Shown here one piece after another: positions 1 to 10,744 of a DNA stretch of 64,000 nt. The stretch is from Rhododendron vialii. Lineage: Eukaryota > Streptophyta > Magnoliopsida > Ericales > Ericaceae. The stretch is from assembly GCF_030253575.1 (NCBI RefSeq), contig NC_080567.1, positions 12,392,501 to 12,456,500 of the forward strand, given 5' to 3'. The notes under the pieces were generated by a model. The model searched no databases. It had not been told where the DNA came from and saw only the letters and a list, made by a program, of their open reading frames with translations. The translations under genes were made by a program, and so were the position numbers. Numbering within the stretch: position 1 is the stretch's first letter; the number at the start of each line of letters is the position of its first letter.

Positions 1-700
1 GACAGCCGGCCCTGTGCAATCTTCAACGGCTCGATCATTTAGACTGATGATCTGCCCTTTCAAATCATAGACATTTAGACTGATGATCTGCCCTTTCAAA
101 TCATAGACAGCCGGTCCTGTCCAATTCGCAACGGCTCGAGCATTTAGTCTGATGATCCACCCATTCAAATCAATGACAACCGGTCTTGTCAAATTTCTCA
201 ACGGCTCGATCATTTAGACTGATGATCCGCCCTTTCAAATCAAAGATAGCCGGTCCTGTCCAATTCTCAACGGCTCGATCATTTAGACTGATGATCCACC
301 CTTTCAAATCAACGACAGCCGGTCCTGTCCAATTCTCAATTGCTAGACCATTTAGACTGATGATCCGCCCATTCAAATCAACGACAGCCGGTCCTGTCCA
401 ATCTTCAACGGCTCGATCATTTAGACTGATGATCCGCCCTTTCAAATCAACGACAGCCGGTCCTGTCCAATTCGCAACAGCTCGATCATTTAGACTGATG
501 ATCTGCCCATCCAAATCAATGATAGCCGGTCCTGTCAGAATCCCTAACGGTTTGACCATTCAGCACATTGATCTCCCTGTCTGCATTCACGACAGTCGGT
601 CCTGTCAAAATCCCTCAACAGTTTGATCATTCAGCACGTTGATCTCCCCGTCTGCCTTCATGACAGCCAGTCCTGTCAAATCCATCAACGACGGTCAGCC
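1..700. repeat. 69-bp tandem minisatellite
   Basis: About ten head-to-tail units. The phrase caacggctcg recurs every 69 bases (for example at 199 and 268; the unit at 337 has a variant). Each unit carries the blocks atttagactgatgatc, caaatcaacgac and gccggtcctgtc. The first part and the last two or three units are more diverged. Since 69 bases is 23 codons and stops are few, long open frames appear on both strands; I treat them as by-products. The wording resembles the minisatellites before the 3' LTR of element B (23.8-25.1 kb), so this is probably the 3' noncoding part of another truncated Ogre-like element that starts outside the window. Confidence 0.85.
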
Positions 701-783
701 ATATTGTTCGTATCATCCTTTTAGGCCCCAACACCGATCAGATTATCGTTCGATGGTCCACCCATCCACAACTAGTTATTTCT

Positions 784-1257
784 TTGGCGTGGATAGCCGA
801 GCGACGTGATTTTCCGATTGAGGGGGCTGCTTCTACTTCTGCTTTTGATTTCACTGGGTGCCAATCTCAATCATCGGGATCCTTCAACGTTTTCAACCCT
901 CACCGATCCCCTTATTTCCTTTCGGTTTTGTTAAGATTTGTGGTTATTTGCAGGCTTACCATTGTCCTTGCTCTTTCAAATCACTTCTATACAAAAAATT
1001 TCTCGATTTGTAATCTTGGAGATGCCGGGTATCGAGTTAGAAGAGGAATTATCTCCCCCTATCGTGGTACTCAATACGATTTTAATGAATTTGGTAACCG
1101 TCCTTTTGAAACAATGAGGTGCGTAGAAATCCTAATCCTAGAGTCCAACAAACATAAAAGGGAAGTTCAAGAAGAGAATAGAGAATGGGTTAGCAAAAGG
1201 GATGAGGCTGGGAGAATTTCCGTTGTAGGTCAGGACAATAAGTATGATAAACTTTAG
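784..1257 (+). pseudogene. PIF/Harbinger (HARBI1-like) transposase remnant
   Basis: A 157-codon open frame whose middle part (about 1008-1125) reads LGDAGYRVRRGIISPYRG followed by QYDFNEFGNRP. This matches the conserved DDE-nuclease block of PIF/Harbinger transposases and HARBI1-like nucleases (pattern DAGYxxxxGxxxPYRGxxYxxxxF), which includes one catalytic Asp. The expected downstream block with the ElFNlrHsslRnvIErtFGvLK pattern is absent, and the first 70 or so residues do not resemble a transposase. It is too short for the usual 350-400 residues. I read it as a decayed fragment, possibly fused to unrelated sequence, with no sign of function. The Harbinger assignment rests on about 35 residues. 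Confidence 0.5.
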
Positions 1258-1894
1258 AACTTGTATGGGTGTAATACTGACTCATGAGCTATATGGTTTG
1301 GTATCAATGTGTCCCCAATGTGAAAGGTACCTCTTACTGTTGTAGAATGTAAATTGGTCGATGACCCAAATACGACAGATTGGTAAGATTTTGAGTGTAT
1401 TTGGTATCTCTATTATTTTTGCATGACTTGTAGCCACTTGAGCAAACAAGCATATTGTATCCTTTCAGTTACCTTTAATGGTAGCTCCTAAGATCCATAA
1501 AGGGATCAGGAATGTATGGGTTGTATGATCTAAAAGTAAATGACTTCTTTTTTAAATGAGAAGATGTAGAAATTAGCTTGCAGATCAATTTTATGCTTGC
1601 TTTGCTACATTCTTTTCATTGGTGGAATCTAAAGATAAAAAGCTGGTCCCTGATAAAATGGCTCTCCAGGAAGTGTAAAGCAGGTCCCATCTCTCAGGCT
1701 ATTAGTCAACATTCATTGGTTTTCATTTTGATTTCTTCATCAAGAAAAGTAACTACATTCCTTTTACCTTTGACAAAATCATCAATTTTTTCCTTTCCCC
1801 TTAGTAAGAAGGGATTTTGCTTTCCTCCCTTACTGACAAACATGAAGGGACATATAAATGTGGAATGTGCTTATTTTGTCAAATCTTGTTGCAG
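1258..1894. other. Intron-like sequence, no gene recognised
   Basis: AT-rich, unrepetitive sequence with stops in all frames apart from a 119-codon open frame at 1578-1937 that resembles nothing I know. It ends in a pyrimidine-rich stretch and ttgttgcag, which serves as splice acceptor for the CFIm25-like exon at 1895. The upstream CFIm25 exons (Nudix core) were looked for here and not seen. Confidence 0.4.
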
Positions 1895-2186
1895 ATTGAT
1901 GAGTGTGTGGCTATCAGGCCAAACATTGAAACTATAATGTACGCCTACTGCCCTCCACATATCAAAAAGCCCAAGGTATAGAAAATTTTTTGTTTGCACT
2001 TTTCGCTTTAATATTTTCGTTTTCTGGTTGAGTTTTGTGGAACCAGCTTACCAGAAAAGGAATATTGCAATGCAGGAGTGTAAGAAGCTTTTCTTCATTC
2101 ACTTGTCCTAAAGAGAATACTTTGCTGTACCCAAAAATTTGAAGCTGCTGGTTGTTCCCCTATTTTAACTCTATGACAGTGTTCAG
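1895..2186 (+). pseudogene. CFIm25 (NUDT21/CPSF5-like) pseudogene, two exons
   Basis: CFIm25 is the Nudix-fold subunit of cleavage factor I, which helps choose mRNA poly(A) sites in the nucleus. Exon 1895-1975 (acceptor ttgcag, donor gtatag) encodes a segment containing ECVAIRPNIET and YCPPHIKKPK. Exon 2076-2186 (acceptor atgcag, donor gtgaat) encodes ECKKLFFIHLS, then REYFAVPKNLKLL and VVPLF. These match the C-terminal third of plant CFIm25 in order and splice phase. Two in-frame TAA codons replace Glu codons in the second exon (after FIHLS and after VVPLF). The conserved Trp pair normally before RPN is missing. The last exon lies at 34170-34280, beyond element A. The Nudix core exons are not in the window. 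A degraded duplicate is more likely than a working gene. Confidence 0.82.
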
Positions 2187-2751
2187 GTGAATTGACATTT
2201 GAGGTACAATTTAATCTTTTTGCTTATCTGATTACAGAAGGTTCTTACTTCATTGGGCATGAACAATGTGTTTGAAATAAAATGCGGCCTACAAAATGAT
2301 TAAGCTGAACATGCTTCTGAAAGTATTCTCATGTGAAAGATGACTTTTTTAATGGTGTTGATCAAACTTCCAAGTTTGTGTGCTATAAAATGAATAGGGT
2401 GTGTATTGCATTGGCTCTGATATCTTCTGCTGACTTTTATACGGAACATTACACTCAGGTTTCTGAAAATTTTGGAAACACCCAATCATGTTCTGAAATA
2501 ACTTTTTCCCCATGTGATAGTGACGGACTTGATTTGTTATTAGTGTTAGTGTTTGAGACTGTGTTCCTTGATGCTTTCTATGTGCATTTTGTGTCTGTGT
2601 GTGTCTGTGCTTGTGTATTTATGTGTGTGTGTAGGTGTGTGCGCGCGTGTGTGTGAAGTGGGGAGGTGGTGGTTGGTGTAGGCTTTTAATGGTTTCTTAT
2701 CGGAGCGAGTGTCCTCTATGTAGTGTTATTTGTTTTACTTCTTTAGGATTT
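2187..2751. other. Remaining intron of the CFIm25-like pseudogene, with TG tract
   Basis: Noncoding sequence between the pseudo-exon donor at 2187 and the insertion point of element A. It holds a GT-rich microsatellite with interruptions at about 2589-2655. The last five bases (gattt, 2747-2751) are the left target-site copy of element A. Confidence 0.6.
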
Positions 2752-4120
2752 TGTAGATACCCCAATTTGGCCTAACGATTATTTCAAGTCCCATCTTGGG
2801 GACCATCCCAATGATGATATGGATACAGTGATTGCTGATTGACTTCTCGTGAACTCATGTACTTATGGTAAGAACTTTGAGCCACTTAGAGGACCCAATC
2901 CAGAGCCATATAGCCTTCCAGATAGAAATACAGTATCCCAGGAGAATCCATCTATCGGCCGTAACATTGATCTCACGGCCTCAACATCAATTCTTCACCC
3001 GTGAAGCCCATTGTTTGAAAATCTCCCTAAGAGATTGATTCCTCAGCAGCCAGATCGATTATTTGGCCACACAATCTATTCCTTTGCCACCAGATCGTCT
3101 ATTTTCCAGATTCTGGAATGTTCTGTCAATCATTTTATCCGATCACCAAAACCCTAACAGCCTTTTTCCGATGCGTTTGGGCTACGCAATAGATTCGTCT
3201 AGAGATCTTGTTGCCCTAGAATTCCTTTTTGATTCACGCCATTTGATTGGTTGGAGTGAGTCACCAATTGCTTATATAAAAGGGCCCTTAGGGTTTCGAA
3301 AATATACACAATTCATACATCAATTCACCCTCTCTAGCTACGAAACTCTGCACAATTACTCTCTCATATCCCCTCTTCAAAAGCCCTAACCTTCCGAAGG
3401 TAGCCGCAATCCGACAATCAAACCCCCGAAGTTCAAACCCTAACCCTAGGGTTTTCAAGAAGCAATCAGTCAATCACACTCAATCCGAAGCAATCAAGCC
3501 ACTGGGGGATCAAGGTGGTGAAGCCCAGGGGCCTTTAGTTTGTTTTACTTTCAATTTGTGCATACTAACTATCATATTCTGATTTTCTGTTAATCGTCTG
3601 TTCTGGTGTGAAGAAGAACATCGGCTGAGGAATCAATCCCTCGGCCGATACATCCAAACCAGGAGGATCTCTCGGCCATGACAGCCATTCACCGTCCGCG
3701 AGATCTATCTCCCTAGGATTGTTTGTTTTATTTTGCTTATTTTTTATGCATGCTATCAATTACAGTCTCAGCTCACCTTTAACTATTTAAAGACTAATAA
3801 ACAGACTATGTGTTGGAATTAAATAGTGCATGTATTAATCTTATGTTGAATAACTATGGGCCAGTCTCACGACTGGGCAAAGAAGGATGCTTAACACCTT
3901 CCCCTCATTGTACTTTTGGCTCCTGTACCCGGAATCTCTACTTGTTTTTCCTAGTTTTATAAACTAGGTGGTGACTCTGTTTTGATGATAACCGTTATCA
4001 TGTGGCGATGTTCCTAGCCATGGAAATATCCACGATCTTGGTTTATGATGTGGAAAGCAAACAAACAAATAGCAACGATCAATTTGTATGGCGATGCCCC
4101 GCTTCAGGGAGGTGTCTACA
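2752..4120 (+). repeat. Element A 5' LTR
   Basis: Begins tgtagataccccaatttgg and ends gaggtgtctaca, a perfect terminal inverted repeat apart from one T in place of C. It matches 32636-34022 along its length. It contains a TATA box (3273) and a string of short cggcc/atcgat motifs around 2950-3110. The 3' part contains gtggtgactctg (about 3970), which resembles the start of the primer binding site that follows the LTR. Confidence 0.92.
3273..3281 (+). promoter_or_regulatory. TATA box of element A LTR
   Basis: tatataaaa about 520 bases into the LTR; a matching tatataaag is in the 3' LTR near 33177. It sets the + orientation of the element. Confidence 0.6.
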
Positions 4121-4126
4121 ATTTTT

Positions 4127-4144
4127 TGTGACTCTGCTGGGGAC
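4127..4144 (+). other. Primer binding site of element A
   Basis: tgtgactctgctggggac, six bases after the LTR end. It equals the better preserved element B site (tggcgactctgctgggga) apart from changes at its start. From memory this class is complementary to the 3' end of a tRNA-Arg and is typical of Ogre-like elements; I could not check the tRNA match. Confidence 0.7.
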
Positions 4145-4861
4145 TTGAGAGCCATAACTAGAAAGTTCAACATAAGACTAATACATTCTTTATCTATTTC
4201 ATTTATCATATGCATCAAGCGGGCAAACCTTGTTGAGTTCACCTAATATCCTGGCATGTCACTGGCTATGTTAGAGGTTCTAGCAAACTCCATAGTCATC
4301 GTACCTAGTGGTATATCAAAAAGTAAATCATCCAATTGCCACCTATAATGGGCTGGTAAAAGGACTGGTGCCCTTTGACAACGGAGCACCCTTGAGACTA
4401 CCCAAACCTTTCATGTGTTAGAAAGCTATAGAACTTATCAAAATAAGACAGGAACCTACAGGCTAGGAACCTAATTGCATTTATTTAGAAATGTTCTTCC
4501 TCATACACTGTATAAACTGTTGTTGTAACATTTCTTTTTGTGCATAAGGGTTGGGATTTTTAGCCCAAATCCCAACCATATACAAGCCATGTACTAACTT
4601 GCCAGGTTTTTTATCTTTCAAGCAGGCACGATAGGTAGATTAAAGAAGCAACCACAGCTGGTTTTATACTCTTACAACACCTGAAGCTACGCCAAAGAGA
4701 GGTCTTTGCAGCCATCCCACTTGTCATCCTCGCCTGTCAAAACACCTTCACTGCAATGTTCCCAATCACTTCCTGGGACTTCGCTGTCATCTTTTCAGCA
4801 AACTCGATCATTTACCAAATCCCAAGCTTTACCAAGCAATCCTCCCACTCCCATCCCAAAA
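4145..4861 (+). other. Untranslated leader of element A
   Basis: Noncoding sequence between the primer site and the Gag start. Nothing else was recognised. Open frames on the other strand here carry no recognisable domain. Confidence 0.5.
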
Positions 4862-6716
4862 ATGGCAGACAACGATGCCACTATTACTGATCTCCAAGCT
4901 CAAACCGCTACCTTACTAGCAGAGAAAGTAGCAAGAGATGCTGAAGATGAAGAAAAATCAATAGGAGACGAGAATCTCCATAAAGTGGTAATGGCAGAAA
5001 ATCCCAAATTAACCAAACAAGTCAAAGAAATCAGACATGCTCTGGCCCGTTCCCAAGGGGACCAAATTTTTGGACTTTGAAGGGCTTTGTCTTTTTCTAG
5101 ATTCTCAATTGCCTGAGAAATTCAAAATGCCAAATATTGAAAAGTTCAATGGGAGTGGCAACCCTACTAACCATGTCCGCCATGTTATCAACACCCTGAA
5201 GCCGATGGGTTTGAATGACGAGCTCATTGCTCAACTATTTCAACGAACTCTCATTGGAAGTGCCCTTGATTGGTTCCTCACCTTGGAATTTGTGCATTAT
5301 CAAACTTTGCCCGAAATTGCCAATGCTTTTGTCAAGCAATTATATGCATACAATGTCCAAATTGAGCTAACCGCTCGAGATTTGGAGATGACCAAGCAAG
5401 AATCAAAAGAAGACTTTGCTACCTTTGTGGCTAGGTAGAGAGAAAAAGCCACTAAGATGAAAAATCGTCCCTCTCTTAGGAAGATCAAGTCAGGATAGTT
5501 GTCAAAAATCTGTAACCTAAGTACCTTAAACATATCTATACTTAGGCCATCACCGATTTCAAACGCCTGCATGCAACGGGATTACAAGTTGAAGATGGAA
5601 TTAAGCTGGGGCTCATTGGGAAAGAAGAACCTCCTCCTCCACCCAAGAAAACCTTTCCAACCTGTACTTCTCATGCTTCTGTTAATGCCCTTAACCCAGC
5701 CTTGCCTCAAGATCCTTTCCAAGCTAGTCCTTCCCAAAACTCAAATCGGCCCCGCCGCAATTTTGACCATCTCTACATGACCTTGTCCAAAGCCTTAACC
5801 ATTCTTAGCTATCAAGGCCATCTCAAACCCTTAAACAAACCACTTCCTCAGTTACCTTATGCATGAGACTTACAACTGCATGCGCCTTCGCCATGACATT
5901 GAAGATCTCTTTGACAGTCGATCCATAAAACCTCCGCAACCTGACACACAAACCAAAACACCCCATAATACTGAACCAACCCAAAATATCAATCTCATAA
6001 CCCTATCTCATAAACTCATATACAACCCTAGCCAATACATTGTCCAAAGCACCCACACCAAGTTGACCATGACTTTCCCAGAGGAGGATGGATGTTTCAT
6101 AATAAATGAAGAAGAAAATAATGAGTCCGATCAATCGGAAATGATCGATCCTGACATGTCTGATAAAAGTGACGAAGAAGAACAAGCAAAGAAGGAGGAG
6201 CTGAGGAAGTGGAAAAAGCATTCCTGGGTAAAACACAATTTGGAGGATCCCGACATTCCGTTTGTGGAGGATGATGAATGGCTGCGCATCTACTTTGAAA
6301 ATATAAAGAAGGAAAAGGAGAAGGTCATCATGATGTGAAGGCATGCCCGCTTCGAGCCAGCCCAAATAATGGTACCTATCAATCGTCCAAAAATCCCAAC
6401 ACCTCCAGTTGTCTAGGAAACAATCAACCTTATCGAAAAAGTGGAGGAGTCCCAAATGCAACCGTGGGTCAATCCTTATGAAGAGTGTGACTACAGCCAG
6501 TGGATAAAAAAAAGAGAGGATCTAGATTTCACATACACGGACCCGTATCAAACAGGGGAAAGTGACTTTGATGAAATGGAAGGAGAATACGATGATCCAC
6601 TCGATGGAATCTCCTTAGCATTACTATTTAACCTAATGGCTAATCTCTCTCATGGCTACATGATCAACAAGAAAGAGGAAGGAACGATGAAAACTCAAGC
6701 TGGCATTTCCATTTAG
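4862..6716 (+). pseudogene. Decayed Ogre-type Gag region of element A
   Basis: Gag forms the particle that packages element RNA. The frame opens at MADNDATITDLQAQ (4862) with a charged coiled-coil-like stretch. A shift near 5075 leads into the capsid-like block KFKMPNIEKFNGSGNP, HVINTLKPMG and SALDWFLTLE, then EDFATFVAR. A TAG stands where the family has Trp (about 5436), and a further shift is needed after MKNRPS. Around 5855-5960 comes ETYNCMRLRHDIEDLFDS, matching the Ogre segment after the zinc-knuckle-like CxYHxxxGHxTxxC; the first Cys and His are lost. From 6000 an acidic region follows (DMSDKSDEEEQAKKEE), with stops at about 6336, 6414 and 6714. No protease, RT or integrase follows. Non-coding in its present state. 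Confidence 0.72.
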
Positions 6717-8137
6717 GGACTACTCATGTCTCGAAAGGGTAGTCACTGTACAAACTTTGAAGATGGATCCAGTTCAAAGATTCTGTTTGGCAAAGAAAAG
6801 GAAGGAAAAGAGTATAAAACTGTGAAGCGTAAAGAAAAGGAAAATGACCCCGAAATACCGCAGTAGTTGAGAAGTTACAACATGGCAAAGAACATTAAAC
6901 ATTGTTTTTGTTTTCTAAATCAAACTAGGACATGTTTTGGGGGCCCCTATTTGGGCATTTTATTTCTGCTAAGTGAATTCCTATTTTTTCTTCTAGACTA
7001 TGCTATTTCAATAATCTAATTCCTAAATTGCAATTGCCATACGCTATAGTCTCTTTGCAAAATAAGGGAAATTTCAAGGAATCAAGTTCTTTGCGTTGTC
7101 GACAAAAGGGAAAGAAAGGATGAACTTTAGTTGCTTAAGAAACTAGGTTTTTGTCAAAACCTAGAAAGGAGACGCTATCTCCGTGAGAACACTTAGAGTT
7201 AGCTTACCCATCATGAAAGTACAAACGCAAAGGGGGCCTAAAAAATATCTCCACCAAATTCCTCTCCAAAATACAGAAATCCTCTTATGCTCGTTGGGTA
7301 ATCTAAAGAACCCTACAAAGTGAGAGCAAAGCCTGCTAGGACAAGAAACTACAAAAGCACAGCCTAGGCAAAAGTTACTGCATTCAAAAGATCGCTAGGG
7401 ACTCAACCTCCATTAGGTAACCTAGGCAAAATCAAGAGCAAAACCAAGAGTGGAAACCCAACCTCAAAGGTGGTAATTTGGAACTACGTTCATTGCTTGA
7501 TTCCCTGATTGGGATACATAGGCAATCTCGCTTCGAGATTCAGCCCAAGCATTTGGAGAGAAGGGAAAACATCAAGAGATTTGTACTTAATGATATGCAT
7601 AGCTAACTCTGCGTATTGAGCTTGCAAAAGATGAGTATGCTTTTTTCGAAGAATTGGCAAAGGCAAAAGACACAAGAACTACTGTTCATCCTCTCTAACC
7701 TGAAGGTCATTGGCACAAATGGACAGGATGTCCCGAAAACTCTCGAGTTTGACAATCAAACTATGGAACATGGCAAAAGTAAAAGGCAGAAAATCAAGAC
7801 CAAGCATAAGAAGGAAGAGAAAAAAGGATGCCACTTGGCCAAAACAAAATCTACCTTCCTTTAGAAAATAGAAATAACGGCCAAAGAATTGATACATCGG
7901 CTGCAACATCGATTTTTCGGCCAAGTAATAGATCCTTCAGCCAGCATATCAATTTACACAGATTACTGTCTGTCAGTAAATACTTGTTCAGAACAATTTC
8001 AAAAGCCATGTTCTGACTGTCGCATGCAAACTCGAGGATATTTAGAGGGCATTTCTCATTTCATGAACAAAGACTTGCTTACAAAAATCATCTTTGCTTG
8101 TCTTTTCACTATGAATAGGAAAAAGAAAATCATAAGG
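6717..8137 (+). other. Element A noncoding stretch with imperfect GCTAGG repeats
   Basis: No gene. At 7130-7480 are diverged repeats built on gctaggac, aaaacc and ctaggcaaaagtta, also present in element B at 15985-16145. At 7495-7545 lies the block gattgggatacataggcaa followed by ctcgcttcgagattc, shared with B (16200) and with the 3' end of A (32460). Around 7880-7950 are short cggcc...atcgat motifs that also occur beyond the PMD gene (10670-10735) and in the A LTR. Confidence 0.55.
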
Positions 8138-10429
8138 CTAGTCGTGATGGCGTCTCTGAGACGATCTTTGAGTCAAGGACCGCTCACTAGCTCCCGCATC
8201 CTCCCCACAAGTAGCTGGTACTCGCTCGGCCTCCAGCTGTGACCAAAAGAGAGGAATACAAGCACTCAGATCCAAGAAAGGATACAAAGCAAAAGGAGAT
8301 GCATGGAAAAATCATACCTCGAGGATCCGACGACATTGTCTTTGAACCAAAGCCTCTGCACTCTGATAAGCATGCAACCACTCCTGTACTACCTCAGCAG
8401 GTACCTATGGCGTAATCAAACATTACAAACATTGGAATATAGGATACAGCAGGAAGAAAATAAAAGAAAGTCAGAAGAAAGGTAACACCTGTGAAACCCC
8501 GGCTGAAAGCGTGTAAAGCTGGGTCAAACAAGGAGTAAGGGCCAAGCGCACCTCCTCTCCATCATCAGAATGGAAGGAGACCAAAGTGGGGGACCCGTGG
8601 CCAAACAGGAACAATTGGAGGAACAGTAGGTGGAGTCAAGAAAAGGCGACAATACTCCATATAGTCCCCCGCCTGAAGAAGCAAGCCTGCCCAATCTCTG
8701 ATCCGAGCGTTCTTCAAATCTTCCTTTGGACATTAAGTGAGTGGATCTCATCGACGCCGAAGGTGGAGGAGGAACAAACTGAAGAGCCTTAGCACAGGCG
8801 CCACCCGATCACCTAAGTACCAGGCTCGGCAGAATGGTCCCTCGAGCAAGCTACGAGTACGATCCAGAACCCTGGAACGCATAAGAGGGGCATCCTCTGG
8901 TACACCACCCCAAGGGTCAAACCGTACCTACAAAACGGGAACAAATCAGCCACAGTATAAAGCAATGGAAGTCTAAAGGACAAGAAATACAAAGGGAAGA
9001 AAAAAGTACCTGATTAACCATCAATCGGTCCAAGACTCGCCACCACTCAAGAAGGCTCAAAATTGGCGACCGTGGCTTCCGTTGCCCCGCCAACCATCGC
9101 TCGTAGTGAGGAATGCAGCTCACATCCTCATGCTTAGTCTCCGTTGGAAACTGAAGGAGATGCTTGAAAGCCCAGAGCTGTAACATGAATTAGCAAACAA
9201 GTTCAAATAACATGGAGAAATCAAAGTAAGGAAGGAAGTAAGAAAGAAGGATATATACCTCAAGCACCCAATAGTGACTGCCAAGGATGGGACTCTTATC
9301 CCGTGAACAAGCTCCAAGATTGCTATATAAGGTAGCCAAAGCAGGTGCTCCCCAATCAAACTCCCAAACAGCCTCCAAAAGCTGCAAAGGGGCCAAGAAT
9401 TGTGTGTGCACCAAGCTATCCTTGTTGGCAAACAAGGTCTGACCAAGAAGATAGAGAAGAAAGGCTCGTGCAAATTGCTCAACACTCACCTGAGCCAAAA
9501 TATCAGTCTTCATAAAAGTCTTGCTCAGCCAATAGATGTCAACATGACCACGCGAGTGAAGAGGAGGCACCTTGCCCAAAAACCACTCCAAAGCCCCTAT
9601 CCGCTCCCAAAGCCTGGGGTCAACCAGAAGAGGAGCTCTACTTACTCGCAGGCCGGTCAGTAAAGAAAAGTCACCTAGTGTGATCATCATCTCACCGGCA
9701 GATGGGATATGAAATGTATTGGTGGTGTCCCACCACCTCTTAACCAGTAAAGTCATCAGCGACCAATCAATCTTCAGAAGATTGAGACCCAGAATAAACA
9801 TCTCAAAACCTACAGCACGCACCAACTCTCGAGCTGGCTCCGGTAATGCCAAGAACCACTTATGCACCTCCCGGCCTCCACCACGGGCCTCCAATCTCCT
9901 ATTCATCTGCAAAGATCCAAAAGGGGATTAATCTCATGATTGCATAACCAAATAAAAAGCTAGGGGCATCAAATTAAATGTTTAAAAGCATGCATTGCCT
10001 AAACAGGGTGCACAATTTTTTTTACAAAACAAATTCAACTCAAACAACGAGTCCTTCTCATTCACGCCCTTAGCTAAAAGTGATTTCATCCCGAGAATAA
10101 AATTCATCTTTGATCATACAACATTAAACTCCAAACTAAAGTAAAACTTTTACTTTTCAGGAAACTTACCGAAATGTTGAGAACACTCAAATGCTGCTCA
10201 GGCTCCCTACGAAGTACCTCGGCTTCTGGGCTGCCAATAGGAGGGCGATACTGCAAGAAACCGCCGAAACCCAACCTACGCGAAGGAAGAACATAGGTAT
10301 CAGCATCAAACAAACCAGCTCCTCAATCGCCTCCTCGTCAAACGGAAGGTACTCACACCTGCATGGAGGGTGTGAAGAAGAACCTGCAGCAGACGACGAA
10401 ACATCGGCAGAAGATGGCGTAGCCATCAC
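8138..10429 (-). CDS. Antisense plant mobile domain (PMD) gene carried by element A, six predicted exons
   Basis: PMD (aminotransferase-like, PF10536) proteins include the nuclear host proteins MAIL1/MAIN and many transposon-borne relatives; their biochemical activity is not established. Exons inferred from GT/AG sites and homology: 10429-10170, 9906-9259, 9177-9011, 8937-8489, 8404-8318, 8236-8138. Exon 2 (216 codons, open) holds the core: RRLEARGGGREVHKWF, GEMMITLGDFSLLTGLRVS, YLLGQTLFANKDS and NLGACSRDKSPILGSHYW. Exon 3 reads LWAFKHLLQFPTET and LLEWWRVLDRLMVNQ, exon 4 VRFDPWGGVPEDAPLMRS. The N-terminus starts MMATPSSADVSSSAAG. A shift near 10320 separates FDEEAIEEL from AGLFDADTYVLPSRR, and exon 4 has stops and shifts after about 60 codons. 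So it is probably a recently decayed copy with intact splice sites. It lies antisense to the element. An independent gene swallowed by A is possible but less likely. Confidence 0.75.
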
Positions 10430-10744
10430 GAGTGATTGTCAAGGCAGCCGGAGACCACGGTGGACGAAGACAATGGCGGTCAAAACCGGCGGTGGTAGAG
10501 TGATGACGATGGTGGCCGAACGATAGTGGTCGTAGTAACGGGGAGACGGAGAAGTCTCGGACAAGAGGAGAGAAGAAAAGGGAAAAGATCAAATGAGCCG
10601 TGAAATCGATTAAACCGAACTTAAATCGATTTTCTGACTGTTGGCGTTCTCACGACTGCGTCATCAATTACACTGCCGAGACATCGAACCTTCGGCCACA
10701 AAATCAATCTCCTGGCCCTCCAATCAATTTCCCACAGCAGCATC
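10430..10744. other. Upstream flank of the PMD gene up to the element B insertion
   Basis: Holds two aaatcgatt words (10620-10640) and, at 10675-10735, a run of short motifs of the form cggccacaaaatcaatc. It ends with gcatc (10740-10744), the left target copy for element B. It may contain the PMD promoter on the minus strand; no TATA box was identified. Confidence 0.4.

Noticed and set aside
170..626. Long open frames on both strands over the 69-bp repeats
   Set aside because: The unit is a multiple of three with few stops, so openness is automatic; the residues are simply the repeat translated, and no domain or start context is present.
1578..1937. 119-codon open frame
   Set aside because: It overlaps the well supported CFIm25-like exon in another frame and has no recognisable domain.
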